Origin: Timema cristinae
Lineage: Eukaryota > Arthropoda > Insecta > Phasmatodea > Timematidae
Length of the DNA stretch: 64,000 bases
Assembly: GCA_039000515.1 (NCBI GenBank)
Contig: JBCFYV010000012.1
Location: 37,070,387 to 37,134,386, forward strand
Direction: 5' to 3'
Made by a program: the position numbers and the translations under genes. This document shows, in pieces, positions 1 through 10,559 of this stretch (positions are counted from its first letter, which is position 1; each line of letters begins with the position of its first letter). The notes beneath the pieces were generated by a model. That model was not told where the DNA came from and ran no database searches. It saw only the letters and a list, made by a program, of their open reading frames with translations.

Positions 1-117
1 GAAAATAAGATAAACTTACCTTTTCATTATTTTTCAACTATAAAACTTAAAATTACTTTAAAAAAAAAAGCGAGAATTCTGGACTTCTGCAATGACTCTC
101 GCGGCTAAACATCAAGT

Positions 118-200
118 TCATCTTTTCAGGCTTGCTGACCGAGAGGTTGGGCTTCGAATCTAAATCGAGGAACTGAGGCTGATTTTAACACTTAGAAATG
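118..200 (+). repeat. Possible tRNA-derived SINE fragment
   Basis: A B-box-like GCTTCGAATCT is followed by an 'aactgaggctgatttt' stretch that resembles the SINE body at 45765-45880. No A box or tail can be placed, so this is a weak call. Confidence 0.3.
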
Positions 201-296
201 TTTTTATACTCACTCTACCGCTACCAAAACGCTGGTACATTCTAACGGCACGCTGTTGTAGGGCTATCCGTTTCGTAGTCCTTGGTTCGAATCCTG

Positions 297-852
297 TGTA
301 ATGTAACTGATTTGCCCCTGAAAAGTATGTGAAAGCATTGACAATAATATCGTCCTAATTTTATAAACATATCTTATTTCATTTAAATTATATAGTATAT
401 TAAATGGCGCTTAAAGCACTTCTTCTTCTAAGAAGGCAAAAGCCACTGATCAGTGACGTCACGCACGTGACACCAGCCAAGTCAGTTTGACAATATATAT
501 ATTTTTCAAATAATAACTTCCTCTTCTCGATGGTTCGAAGAGAGATTTTAAAATGTAACTTGAGTCTTTTTCCGGCTCTCGAAGCTTCGAGTAGCACAGA
601 GATGTTTTTGTCTTGTATTTTGTTTTTCTAAACTAAACCTTCTCGAAGCTTCCATGACCTAGGAATATATACAAGGGATGGTGCAACGTAAAGGCAGTGG
701 TCAGTTGGGAGTTGGGAGTTTGGCGTCTAGCAACACCTGTCCGCGCTAGCCCGCGTATATATTTTGACATGATCTATTTTCGCATTAATTAAACTGATTC
801 ATAAAAATAAAAACCATGTCAAAATGAAAAGTGTATTAATCATAATTCTTCA
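297..852 (+). mobile_element. LTR-like repeat, copy 1 (solo LTR or 5' LTR relic)
   Basis: It starts TGTAATGTAACTGA and ends in CA just before GGCGCCCATCGCGG, which looks like a primer-binding-site junction. A second copy lies at 42473-43193. The two share near-identical first ~120 bp (GACAATAATATCGTCC, AAATTATATAGTATATT), a conserved 'gaagcttccatgA' block with a TATA-like stretch, a CCTGTCCGCG block and the same junction after the end. Known LTR features (TG...CA ends, PBS-like site) support an LTR retrotransposon, probably Gypsy-like. No gag-pol ORF follows. Confidence 0.6.
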
Positions 853-1943
853 ATAGGCGCCCATCGCGGTAACGTAAATCCAGAACGTTACACCTGTCAG
901 AAAATATGTAAGGCTAGGCTTAGTGGTAATAAAACAATTAAATTCATGAATCTATTAGTTGAGGCTAACTTTTATTTTAAATAAAATAAAACAAAACAAA
1001 TTACTGTTTTTAATTAATTCCAGCCAGACATTGAAAATAATTGAAATAGTTGTATAAATACTTTACGTTAGGCCTACTCTAAAGTGTTGCAGTAAAGTAA
1101 ACATTTTACCTGTAGCTCTTTTACTCTGCTGTTGTAGTTTTCATATAGGGCCTATAGTTTTAATAATTGATCTGAGTATTTATGGAAAGATGTTTTTTTT
1201 ATTAAAGTCATCGGCAAAACTTTTCCAGGCCGCCTTTTCTGTTTACTTGCCACCCCATCAGTGTTAATTTTCATAATATCAGTATGTATTCTTCCAATAC
1301 GTACAACAACAAGACACGTCCATTTAAAGTAAAGTTGGGACTTATCGCTTATTATTTAATTTTGAAATAGTATAAATACTTCAAGAGCTCATTTTATAAC
1401 CTTACCATATTAAAGCTCTTTATAAAGAGTGACAATATGTATTTATCTTGTTTGTCCATTAATACAAACATATATTAATGGCATTTAACAAATTTACATA
1501 ATTGACTAATTAAACAAAGTATAAACAAACAAACAAAGCAAACCTGATGTATACTTTTAGGCTATGTTACAATAGATAACTATTAAAAAATATAACTTTT
1601 CACAGCGATGCCATGTTTTATTTGATTTTTTGGTCATGTATATGGTCAGTTGATTGGAGATTTTGATCCCTAATTAACTTTGTTTCAAACCAAACTTTTC
1701 TTGATTTAAGCTGATTGGCAATCTTGTGATTTAAAAATCAATATGATGTTCGTGCAACCGACCCTTACCCTGCTAATAGTGGCTCTGCCCCAAAATAATT
1801 ATAAAATATGCCTATAAATTAGACCTCAGACCAATAATATAACACCTTTATAAATAGATTAGTTTTAAGATTTCTATTTTATATTCTATTTCTATTTTTT
1901 ATGTAGGTTACATACAATTTTCTAAGATTCGTAGAATCTGCTT
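853..1943. other. AT-rich spacer, nothing recognised
   Basis: It begins with the GGCGCCCATCGCGG PBS-like site. Beyond that I see no ORF over about 60 codons, no domain and no repeat I can match elsewhere in the window. Confidence 0.5.
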
Positions 1944-2184
1944 TGGTGGCCGCATGTTTTAAGGCGTCACTCTCGCAAATACTAGATTGCCGTTCACGGG
2001 AATATAGGGGTTCGATCCTGGTTGGATGTACTGAGGGTGGGTTTTCCTAAATGGTTTCACACTCTTATCTTCCTATAGTACACATGCGGGTACACGTTAA
2101 ATGATTCACCCTTATTTCTAGCTCATTAGCGTAGTTAGTGCATAGGTGTATAACCTGAAGAGATAGTGAAACGTGCTTTAAAAA
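1944..2184 (+). repeat. SINE-B, nearly full length
   Basis: The head TGGTGGCCGCATG...TTAAGGCGTC resembles a tRNA-Leu/Ser A box, and GGTTCGATCC is the B box. The family body follows (GTACTGAGGGTGG, then ATTAGCGTAGTTAG) with a decayed tail (ACCTGAAGAGATAGTGAAACG). The divergence suggests an old copy. Confidence 0.85.
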
Positions 2185-2767
2185 TATATTTGTAGATAAA
2201 ATAAATATTCGGATTCGTAAAATAGTGAATTTGACTTAACTCATATGTGTGTTTATATAATTGTGGTAGACCATTGCCGGGGAATTTTCAAGCCGCGAAC
2301 ATGGCTTCATGTTTATTGACATTGTAAAGAGATGCTTGCAACCTTCCCCCCTCATCCTCCAAGTCCCTCTTCCCTCCCTTAACCCTTGAATATGTGCCAA
2401 CACGGGCGGATGCCCCAGTTTCCAAAGAGCGCTCGCTCTCTTTATTCTTTTCCATCTCTCAGCTGCGAATAAAAAAACTGTTCTTTTTCATCCTGCTTCC
2501 GACATGTTCTTTTTTGTCCCGGGATTTCACTAGCAGTTCCAACACAAGTTTATTGCGGAATAAGGTCCAACCCGGGTAAGACATCAGTTTAGGTCGGCTT
2601 ATAAATCAAGTTTCGTAAACTTTCGCGTCCTATTGGCGCGCTTCAGCGGATACGTTTGATTTTAGAATCTAGTTAGATTGAAGACACATTTTGAGATGAA
2701 TTTACAAAACTTAAAACATGCATTAGTAATAATTTTATTTTACCATTAATAAAGTGATTTCGAAATA
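2185..2767. other. Spacer with a polypyrimidine tract
   Basis: A C/T-rich tract lies at about 2344-2386. I see no gene or dispersed repeat in the rest. Confidence 0.5.
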
Positions 2768-3017
2768 CAGGGTGACCACAAAGTCCCATTCCAGAGGGAT
2801 GTCTTGTTTTAACCGGTGGTCTACCCTGAAGTTTTCACTCCCGAAATAGAGTGGACTACTGATGAAGTGGGGCGGGGATTGAGGAGAGAGATTGGCGTTC
2901 AAATCCTGGTTGATTGTATTGAGAATGTTTTTCCTAGAGGTTTTTTTGTCATACTTCCATGAAAATGGCACTATAGAGGTTTAGTTGTATGGAATGGGAC
3001 GCTTTATGGTCAGCCTC
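2768..3017. mobile_element. Tc1/mariner-like MITE, 250 bp
   Basis: The ends are imperfect terminal inverted repeats of about 27 bp. The left end is CAGGGTGACCACAAAG then TCCCATTCCA; the right end, reverse-complemented, is GAGGCTGACCATAAAGCG then TCCCATTCCA. A TA dinucleotide flanks each end (2766-2767 and 3018-3019), as expected for IS630/Tc1/mariner insertions. There is no transposase. The interior at about 2880-2945 resembles a SINE-B B-box region, which may be a captured or nested fragment. Confidence 0.7.
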
Positions 3018-3019
3018 TA

Positions 3020-3510
3020 TATAAGCCTACAGTGATCACAATCTTTACTATGATATAAATATTAACTAAGATTTTATGTAATTTGAAATCTATTGCAAGT
3101 TTAAAAAAGATCCTTTTATTTCTAGTGTATTTTTCTTATTTTATTACATTCAAACTATAGATAGAGCATTACAAATAGTTCGTCTCTTTTTCTCCTCGTC
3201 TGCCACACGTTCGGGCTCCACGAATTCATTTACATTGGTGGGGGTTGGGGTAAGGGAAGTAGTAGAGTTGTGAGGAAATGCACGTGCATTCGTGGGGAGG
3301 AATAAAGGGAAATTAAAATTAAGCCGTCTAAGGAAAAATAAAATCCCTCTCCAGTACACTCGTATGGGATTCAAAACATGACCACATCGTCACACCAGAC
3401 TATATGGTGGGCTCGCTACAACCCCTTAATATCCCATATTACGACCTACAAACCGGGATCGTGGATACAAGATTACACTCCGACCAGAAATAGCATTAAA
3501 ATGCAATTTT
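3020..3510. other. Spacer, nothing recognised
   Basis: No coherent ORF, repeat or tRNA-like structure was seen. Short ORFs here have no recognisable domain. Confidence 0.45.
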
Positions 3511-3522
3511 CTGCGTTCTTGA

Positions 3523-3792
3523 TGACTGGTGGTCTATGGGTAAGGTGTAAGACCTCTTTGCTTGGGGTCCTGGATTCACTCCTTGGTACAGGCGCAGATT
3601 TATCTGATTACCAAACCCTTTCTTCACCTCTGACAAGACGTGTATTAATGTGAATGTGTGGAATGCCAGGCCTCCGCCGTGGTTCGGATCCCACGTTAAA
3701 CTGTAGGTCCTTCATTTCATCCCACAATCACCCTACCATTACACATTAGCGTAAGTGTGTATAACCCGAACGGGTAGTAAGACGTGGTGCTG

Positions 3793-3837
<45 letters not shown>
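3523..3837 (+). repeat. SINE-D, full length with perfect TSD
   Basis: The head GTGGTCTATGGGTAAGGTG is A-box-like. The family body follows (AGATTTATCTGATTACC, GTGGTTCGGATCCCACG, ATTACACATTAGCGTAAGTG), then the shared tail ACCCGAACGGGTAGTAAGACG and a (TAA)n run from about 3793. A perfect 12-bp duplication CTGCGTTCTTGA flanks it at 3511-3522 and 3838-3849, so the insertion boundaries are firm and the copy is fairly young. Confidence 0.93.
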
Positions 3838-3839
<2 letters not shown>

Positions 3840-3849
3840 GCGTTCTTGA

Positions 3850-4377
3850 CTTGACCTCAAATTTGGGACCAGTTTAAATCAATTCTTTTTTCATTTTAAA
3901 GTAATTATTTTTCATTTTTGTATTATTTGTTAAATTTAGTAAAATGGTTTCACCTGTCTCGGTCCCCTTCCCCCCTCCCGTTTTTTCTTTTCTAAAACAT
4001 AGTACAGTAGACAGTGAAGTGAGGCTGGCTCCTAATACATTTTGTCACTTCGGTGCTGAAATTCACGATCCATCTGTAATTATAAGTGTTGATTACCGTA
4101 GCGCACGCTAACCTTGCAGCTAACGCCACTCTCTTGTTCGTCGTCATGCCATGGAGCACCTCGTGCTAGAGACGCCCCTGGAGGACGGCAGCACTGGCTT
4201 ATCTTTTAGTTTTACCGTTAGAAAGAGACGAACGGTCGGTCCTTCCTTGATTCTTGTCTGAAGGTCACCGACTTCACCAGGTTGACTGTTCTCGCTTGTG
4301 GCTGTGGTTTTTTTTAACAACAAACAACACCTGTGTACGTTTGATGTGACTATATTTTGAGGCTATTTAATTTAACC
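3850..4377. other. Spacer with short pyrimidine tract
   Basis: It includes a CCCCTTCCCCCCTCCCG tract near 3965 and a comparatively GC-rich patch at 4100-4270. No domain is recognised. Confidence 0.45.
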
Positions 4378-4615
4378 GGCAGCGGAGGATATGCTGGCTA
4401 AATGCCAGGCTCGTATAGTCTTGTTTACTGGTGACAGTTCGGGGCTCGTATCCCAGCTGGGTATATTGAGGGTGAGTTTTATTAAATATTTTCCCAGTCT
4501 CCTCCATGCAAATGCGTTTTCATTTTCTATAAATTCCATATTCCTCATCCCTACTCTATAGTGCTAAATACACGAATAGCCTAAACGGTAGTTGGACCTC
4601 CACTGCTCTACAAAT
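4378..4615 (+). repeat. SINE-E, diverged
   Basis: The head region resembles other SINE-E heads (GGCTCGTATAGTCTTG), with GGGGCTCGTATCCCAG as a mutated B box, then TATTGAGGGTG, CTCCATGCAAATGCG and a decayed 'CCTAAACGGTAGT' tail. The order of blocks matches the family but identity is low. Confidence 0.55.
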
Positions 4616-4671
4616 AAAAAACTCTAATGTTGAATTTAACAACTAAAATAAAAATGTAATATCCTTGATTC

Positions 4672-4873
4672 ATCGCTCGACAGCTTTATCTGTGAAAGCT
4701 AAGGGTCCAAGGTTCAATTTTCTATGGTCGAAAAATGTATCATTTGTGAAATGTGGAATAACCCATTCACAGTGATTAATTAACGGCCGGGGGCTAGATG
4801 TTGTCTTTTCTAAATTTAAATCAATCTTTTAAGACGTGTGCTGATGTAATCGGTCGGTTCAGAATATGCAAGC
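4672..4873 (+). repeat. SINE-C copy
   Basis: The head is mutated (CTAAGGGTCCAAGGTTCAATT). The diagnostic SINE-C body follows: ATGTATCATTTGTGAAATGTG, TTCACAGTGATTAATTAACG and GCCGGGGGCTAGATGTTGT. The end resembles other copies (CGGTTCAGAATATGCA). Confidence 0.75.
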
Positions 4874-4879
4874 AAGACC

Positions 4880-5640
4880 TTGAATAATAATAAAATATTT
4901 ATCTGTGAACTATATTTTCAAAGCTTGAGTAAAGATGTTGCCGGATTATTAGGTTAGAAGGGATGGTTGTAATTCGCTTCAGATCTTTCACGGCTTTGTG
5001 TCAGTGCACGACTCAGGCGGCAGACATGTGACTTGGAGTGACAACAATAGTGCTAGTATATCTGGAGGTTTGTTTACGGAATGTTTTAAATGCCCCCACT
5101 AGCTGCATAAAGACAATGACGACGCTTGAGAGCGTGACTAAATTATATAAGTCTTCATTGTTTGCCTTTAAGTAGTTTTTCAGGGTTGAAACACACATGA
5201 AAAACCGGGAAAAGTCTAGTAATTACAAACTGTCAGGAAAATAAATGTAATGTCAGTGAATTTTGTAAAAGTGCTGGAGAAATGGCATACTTGGCTGTCT
5301 AAAGAATACATATTTTTTTAAATCCTATTCAAACGCTGTTTTTAATTGGCTCTCTGCTTGTTTTTAGTTCATTCCACAAATGTTGCTTTTAACAAAATGT
5401 AATATTATGATTTTGTTTGGTATTATAAATTTTGATATGAGTTTTAGTCAGAGAAATTTGATTTTCTGATCAGTGAAAAGTCACGAATTTTTTGTGTAAG
5501 TTATGCGAATAAAACAAACGGGTAGTGAGTGACACTCGTGACAAAAATGAAGGATATATTTCTTGGATACTCTTATGGAATTTTTAGATATTCTTTTTCA
5601 ATAATTGGTAGTCCATTAGTTTTATCTTAAACTAACCCGC
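4880..5640. other. Spacer, nothing recognised
   Basis: AT-rich single-copy-looking sequence with no convincing ORF or repeat. Confidence 0.45.
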
Positions 5641-5644
5641 TTTA

Positions 5645-5886
5645 GAGGTTGTATGGTCTAAGGCGCTACTCTTGCAATAAAATAGACTGCCTAAGATGTG
5701 GAGATCGTGGCTCGATTCCGGTTGGGTGTACTGAGGGTGGTTTTCCTTAATGATTCCCCACTTTCCACCCAAATGTGGGTACACTTCCTCCAAATTCAAC
5801 CTTCCTCATACCTAACCATTAGCATAATTAGTAAGCCTGCATACGCGTATAACGCTAATGGGTGGTAAGACACGGTTCTAATAAAA
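5645..5886 (+). repeat. SINE-B, full length
   Basis: A box ATGGTCTAAGGCGCTACTC, B box GGCTCGATTCC, GTACTGAGGGTGGTTTTCC, CTTCCTCCAAATTCAACC, and the tail GGGTGGTAAGACACGGTTCTAA. All blocks are in order with moderate divergence. Confidence 0.9.
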
Positions 5887-5889
5887 ACC

Positions 5890-6318
5890 ATGTGATTCTG
5901 CGAATAGCAATACCATTTGGTCTTCCTTCTGTAAAACACGGGGAATATTGTATTAACATAATGGTGGCGACACTAATAGTTACTATAGACTCAGTCATGA
6001 CTCCCCAACATAACTATTATTAACTATTATTCTCCTACAATTTAACCGTGCATTCTCGCACTCTGCGTTGCCATGACTAATTTTTTAACCCAACCAGCAG
6101 CATACGACCGAGCCGCGGTGTCACGTTTTGGGAAGTGTCCTGTTTGTAATTTAAATGTGCATCACCTAACAATGGCGTGGTCATAGTCATAAAATAATAG
6201 CCGACTACTCGGTGATAATATCCGTGATCGAAGCGCGTCTACATAGGGCTCACGGTAAAAGAAGGCTCAAATAGCCTTATTTTGTCGACGATACTTTTAA
6301 ATACCAATATTTGTTTTT
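5890..6318. other. Spacer, nothing recognised
   Basis: No ORF or family match. A short ACTATTATTAACTATTATT repetition occurs near 6003-6030. Confidence 0.45.
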
Positions 6319-6356
6319 TAGCACCGCGTCTTAAAACCCGTCAAGGCTATACGCAA
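6319..6356 (-). repeat. Orphan SINE 3' tail
   Basis: It matches the reverse complement of the shared tail: AGCACCGCGTCTTA, AACCCGTCAAGGCTATACGC. No body or head follows, so this is an extremely 5'-truncated copy. Confidence 0.6.
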
Positions 6357-6654
6357 ACACCAATAATATTATGGCTCAGCGTTATTGGAGACAACCCTAA
6401 ACACGAAGCTCTCTGAATCTAACACGTCTTTTCAAGTTTCAGGAGAGAGTTTTAAGTTCAGATAAACGATACTCGGATTGTACACATTCACTCCATCAGA
6501 ATATCATCTTAAATAAGTGTTTATTTCATTGTAAAATTCCCTTTGTACTGTAATGTAGTTAATTAACTATACGTTAAAATAAATACGGTTTGACAATAAT
6601 TATTGTCAAACATCAGGAAAATAACCAAAATGTTTTCTAAAAAGAAATACAATT

Positions 6655-6860
6655 TATTTACGTTGGTTCAAATTCAGCCAGGGTCTACGCATTTTTTTGA
6701 ACGATAACAATTCGGAGAAGAAGCTAAAGCCGTCAGTCCTATCGATTATGGTATGGAAAGAACCTGGAAGGTATGTAAATAGACTTTTCCCGACAAAATT
6801 GGCTAGTTTCTTTTGTTCTCGATCATATAAATTATCGTTTGATGTTTATAATCAGTCGGT
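6655..6860 (+). repeat. SINE-F, 5'-truncated
   Basis: It starts near the B box (GTTGGTTCAAATTCAGCC) and continues with GAACCTGGAAGGTATGT and CCCGACAAAATTGG. These match the order in the longer SINE-F copy at 52953-53360. Confidence 0.6.
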
Positions 6861-7059
6861 TTAGAAAATGCATGTTAATTGCCTCTGTGCTACATCATTC
6901 GTAGCCCAGTTTGTGGAGAGATTAGCCAGTACTAATGTACCGTTGTCCAGGGGACGCCCGAATTTACTAAATCGTACATTCTTTACGTGAAGGCTCTTTC
7001 TATGTCTCGATGAGATGAGGTGATGGTGATAGTATGAGGGTGTATAACCAGTGGAAACT

Positions 7060-7208
7060 CTAAACTTTCTAAACCTAACTAACTAAAGGCAAAACCTGTT
7101 AACCGTTGTGGTAGTTTCTTTTCGGGAAAAATACCCAAGGTATCAGCCGGGAATCAAGCCCAGGTCCTTGAGGCTCATAGCCAGGTGCACTGACCACTAC
7201 ACCAGGAG
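7060..7208 (-). repeat. tRNA-derived SINE, other family
   Basis: On the minus strand the head CCTGGTGTAGTGGTCAGTGC carries an A box, and GGGCTTGATTCCCGGC at the right spacing carries a B box. The body toward 7060 is not shared with families A-F, and the 3' limit is a guess. Confidence 0.5.
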
Positions 7209-7209
7209 T

Positions 7210-7835
7210 AGGCTACTCATACATATTTATATAATACATTCAAATTAGGTATCCGTATATTACAATTTGCATAGAAATAACTCTTTTAAAAAGATACGCA
7301 TTCTAAAATTTTGCTCTAATGAACTTCTATTTTGAATATCGCTTTATCATTGAGATTGAAATTTACTTCTAAGTGATTTTTATAACATTGTGGCTGCAGT
7401 AGCTTTAGTAGTTAACAATCGCACGACCACCAGAATGTACTGGAATTAACACTTGAACAGGAAATCGATTTTCTAAATGGTTGAGAAGGTGACCGAGCTA
7501 ACCCATTGCTTTCTAGCGGTGATATATGGAACTAATCTCACAGCCCCGATGGCTCGTATTAGATTTGTGTTCATTTGCTCGGGACTTCTATAGATTCAAC
7601 ACTAGCACCCGAGTCTGGCTCAAAACCCCTCTGCCCCCTTTTTTAAAGGGAGTGGATAAGGGCAACGAGGGGCTGGAGTAGCGAATGCTCAGTTTTCAAA
7701 TGACTTTGAGAGGTTTTTATACAGTAAGGGTAAGGGGTTTGAGAATTTTCATTTGCTCAGCTGGATTATAGGTAAGTTAAATGAAGAGTAAAACTTAAGA
7801 GGGGTATTCATATTGTATTTTGACCCACTTGGGTG
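7210..7835. other. Spacer, nothing recognised
   Basis: No domain or repeat match was seen. Short ORFs only. Confidence 0.45.
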
Positions 7836-7985
7836 GTCACATGGTTAAGACGTCACACTCGCAGTTTTTTGTAAATGGTTTTCACTCTCCACCAAATGCA
7901 GGTAAATTTCCTCTAAATTTAACCTTACTCATCCCGAACACATAGCGTAATTAGTATATATGCGTGTAACCCGGACGGGTATTAA
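7836..7985 (+). repeat. SINE-B, 5' part (interrupted by piggyBac)
   Basis: The head GGTGGTCACATGGTTAAGACG and CACACTCGCAG are present, but the B-box segment is deleted. The body (TTTCCTCTAAATTTAACC, AGCGTAATTAGT) runs to ACCCGGACGGGTATTAA. The last four bases TTAA are the piggyBac target, and the SINE resumes at 9060. Confidence 0.8.
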
Positions 7986-9059
7986 CCCTAGAAGAACACC
8001 ATGCCATTATCGTAGCATGAAGCACATCGTGGGGTCATATATGACCCATTATTAAATAACGTTTTTAAATGTAAAAAAAAATTCTTGTATACTTTAAATT
8101 ATTAGCTTAGTCATGACTATTCAACACAAATAATATAACTCTTTAAAATATTATATTTTCAATTATATGATATTAATATTTTACATCATCTTCACAATTG
8201 CTACAAATTCCCAAACTTTCTTCTAACAGGTTTTAAGGATGATATTGTCCAAACAGTAAATACCAAAGAGTTTACACCAGCTGCATCTGTAATGCCATAA
8301 AATACTCTACGTGGCCATCTTATAGTCTTCTATTTTTGAGTGAAAGAGCTGATCGAATTTGTCGACTCCACCCTTTGTACTATAATAAAAATAATTATTT
8401 CCAGTGTGCCGGTTTATTCTTCAACAACAGCCTGGAAATGTATAGTTGGCAGTAAAATCACTGCTTTATTTCTATTGGGAAAAATGACACCATTGTAGAT
8501 GCTTCATCAAACACAAATTTCGTTGAGCTAACTCCCTTTGATTTGCACCATTGGAATGTCAGCTTTATTTTTTCTCATAGTGCATATGACGGTCAAATTA
8601 ACTTTAAAAAGTCCTTTAGCTAGTTCACAATCTGTGAACAAGTTGTCCACCGTCACATTTATGTTTGTACCTTGTATACTCTCTTGTCAGCTTTAAAATA
8701 AGCTATTTTTTCCGCTTCAGTCGTTTACTTGTTATTCCCATGACCAAATTTGAATTTTATTAAAATAAAAAATCAACCGAAATACACTATATACAACTTT
8801 TAAACAACTATACACAACTAAACACTTCACAGGAAAAAAAGTCATAGTGTTAACATTGCTATTTTCATAGCACAAAGCGACCTAAATGCTCAAAATAGGT
8901 TTTAAAAAATACGGAAAAAAAAACTGAACCCTTCTACTTCAACAGCTAGAAGAGCAAGAAGGTATACCTGGCAGCAACGCTTTAGCCTGTTTAATAAATG
9001 TGAAAATCTGGTAAGTATAGTGAGCCGGGTCGCCGGCTCCCCACGGTGTGCTGCTAGGG
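7986..9059 (-). mobile_element. piggyBac-type transposon, internally deleted
   Basis: The element runs CCCTAGAAGAACACC ... and, reverse-complemented from the right end, CCCTAGCAGCACACC (13 of 15 identical). It is flanked on both sides by TTAA (7982-7985 and 9060-9063), the strict piggyBac target. It is inserted in the 3' tail of a SINE-B: the sequence after the element (TTAAGATGAGGTTATA) continues the SINE tail. At 1,074 bp it is shorter than autonomous piggyBacs and holds only the C-terminal half of a transposase gene, so it could only move in trans if at all. Confidence 0.92.
8190..8735 (-). pseudogene. piggyBac transposase remnant, C-terminal half
   Basis: Conceptual translation of the minus strand, allowing frame changes, gives piggyBac landmarks in the correct order. 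They are INVTVDNLFTDCELAKG (about 8590-8665, the second catalytic Asp region), CTMRKNKADIP, NKAVILLPT, and STKGGVDKFDQLFHS (about 8340-8390, the third catalytic Asp region), followed by DAAGVNSLV. Family transposases are about 550-600 residues. The N-terminal part and first catalytic Asp are missing, and stops and frameshifts interrupt the rest. It is not functional. Confidence 0.9.
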
Positions 9060-9078
9060 TTAAGATGAGGTTATATAT
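9060..9078 (+). repeat. SINE-B 3' end, after piggyBac
   Basis: TTAAGATGAGGTTATA matches the family tail (GTAAGACGCGGTGCTAATA) and completes the SINE that starts at 7836. Confidence 0.75.
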
Positions 9079-9271
9079 ATCTCCTTTTATAAACCTGTTA
9101 GTAAAATATAACAATTCATAGAATTAATTATAGACTTATGGTAAAGTAGGTACTGTAATTTAATTTATTATCTAATCTTGAACTGGCACGTTGACTAAAC
9201 AGATTAGTACCTAATATTATTGTCAGTTCTCGAACTTGAACTTGAAGTTTTGAATGGTCATCAAATTATAT

Positions 9272-9430
9272 AACTACAGTCGGTATCGTGTCTGCCTATT
9301 TGCCCAAGGGTCCCAGGCTGTATTACCTGCATGACGGAAAATTTGAAATTGGGGGTTCTATATTAGCAGTGACAAATTAACTTTTTGCCAGGACTGAGTA
9401 TTTTGTCTATGCTAGAAATAAGTTAGTATT
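9272..9430 (+). repeat. SINE-C, degraded
   Basis: The head CAGTCGGTATCGTGTCTGCC and AAGGGTCCCAGG match SINE-C, followed by a ACGGAAAATTT block and a decayed end (TTTTGTCTATGCTAGA). Confidence 0.6.
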
Positions 9431-9454
9431 AAATCGTGTCTCGTAATTTGAGCG

Positions 9455-9621
9455 AAAATGTACCCACATTTGTGTGAAAGGAGAGTGAGAATCAATTTAA
9501 GGAGGAAAACCCAGGTTACATCAGTACACCCGGTAGAGGTTTGAACCCCGACGTCCGCGTTACAGAAAAAACCCTGTCTAGATGAGACTGATTCCTTTGT
9601 CCGCGTGACCACCAATGCGGG
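9455..9621 (-). repeat. SINE-E
   Basis: The minus-strand head CATTGGTGGTCACGCGGAC and TCATCTAGACAGGG match SINE-E. GGGGTTCAAACCTC is the B box. The body reaches the CACAAATGTGGGTACA block, and the 3' tail is missing. Confidence 0.7.
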
Positions 9622-9624
9622 TCT

Positions 9625-10166
9625 CTCTCCTTACTGTGTAGACTATATGTTACAGTGGAAGTATAGAACATCGCAATGAATGCGAATAAACCCAGCTAGA
9701 GACGTAGGTGAGGGAAGGCCAGCCCCCACGATTTACATTTTGGATCAAGGTTTTTTAAGTGCTGAAGAGGGGTTGGAGGGGAAGCTACAAGGTCCGAAAA
9801 TGGGCGGAAGCCGTGTTCAATGAAACGGGAAATAGCCCAATATCCCCGGTGTGGCTGGCTGGCTATCTGCTGCCGGGAAATGGGAGGAAAAGGGTGAGGG
9901 GAGGGGGGGATATTCCATTTTGTAGAAGTGATGCATGTTCTATTAAAAATCTATTTTGATTTTGTTTTGGGTATACTATATACTCCATTCGTAGGGCTAC
10001 ATGTCAACATGGGCATTGTCAAAATATTAAAATTAAAATATGGGTGTATGTCAATTAATAAGATTATATTAAAACCAGGTTCTTCGGTTTGTCACAAACA
10101 TAATAATAGTTTCGTAGTCTTTTCTAAATCGAATATATAAATCACTTCCGTTCCTCAGTATCGACA
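9625..10166. other. Spacer, partly G-rich
   Basis: A G-rich patch lies at 9770-9910. A 24-bp stretch at 9731 beginning TTACATTTTGGATCAAGG recurs near 28484. I see no gene. Confidence 0.45.
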
Positions 10167-10177
10167 ATCTACCAGTA

Positions 10178-10438
10178 ATAATAATAATAATATTTAGCAC
10201 CGCGTCTTACTACCCGTTCGGGTTATACGCTTTAAGTACTAATTACGCTAATGGATTAGGAATTGGGAAGGTTGAATTAGAGGAAGTGAACCCGCATTTG
10301 CGTGGAGGGAGAGTGTAAAACCATTTAGGAAAAACCACCCCAGTTCACCCGACCGAGATTCGAACCTCGATCTCCCCGTCCTCAGCAGTCGAGGTCAACA
10401 CGACTAGCGCGCTAGCCAACTACGCCACCGAGGCGGGT
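10178..10438 (-). repeat. SINE-A, full length with perfect TSD
   Basis: Read on the minus strand: head CCCGCCTCGGTGGCGTAGTT (A box), GAGGTTCGAATCTCGG (B box), CGCAAATGCGGGTTCACTTC, ATTAGCGTAATTAGT, the tail ACCCGAACGGGTAGTAAGACG and a (TAA)n run. A perfect 11-bp duplication ATCTACCAGTA flanks it at 10167-10177 and 10439-10449. This copy defines the family well and looks recent. Confidence 0.95.
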
Positions 10439-10532
10439 ATCTACCAGTAGAAGCGGGGATTAGCTTTGTTGTCCAAGGTCGTCCAATGCTGAGAGAAAGA
10501 TCGAAATATCATACGACCTTGATGATTTTTTT

Positions 10533-10558
10533 TAGCAGTCTTACTACCCATTCAGGTT
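10533..10558 (-). repeat. SINE-B 3' tail (interrupted copy)
   Basis: AGCAGTCTTACTACCCATTC then AGGTT is the reverse complement of the shared tail. The rest of the same SINE lies at 10738-10925, beyond an inserted SINE-C. Confidence 0.75.
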
Positions 10559-10559
10559 T

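Noticed and set aside
4151..4261. 36-codon ORF starting MEHLVLETPLEDG in a GC-richer patch, looking somewhat protein-like
   Set aside because: No signal peptide, domain, splice donor or neighbour supports it, and the length is compatible with chance.
10381..10438. Possible genuine tRNA gene (A and B boxes well formed)
   Set aside because: It is the head of a full-length SINE-A with target-site duplication; the acceptor stem does not close and the same head recurs at 32264 and 55577.
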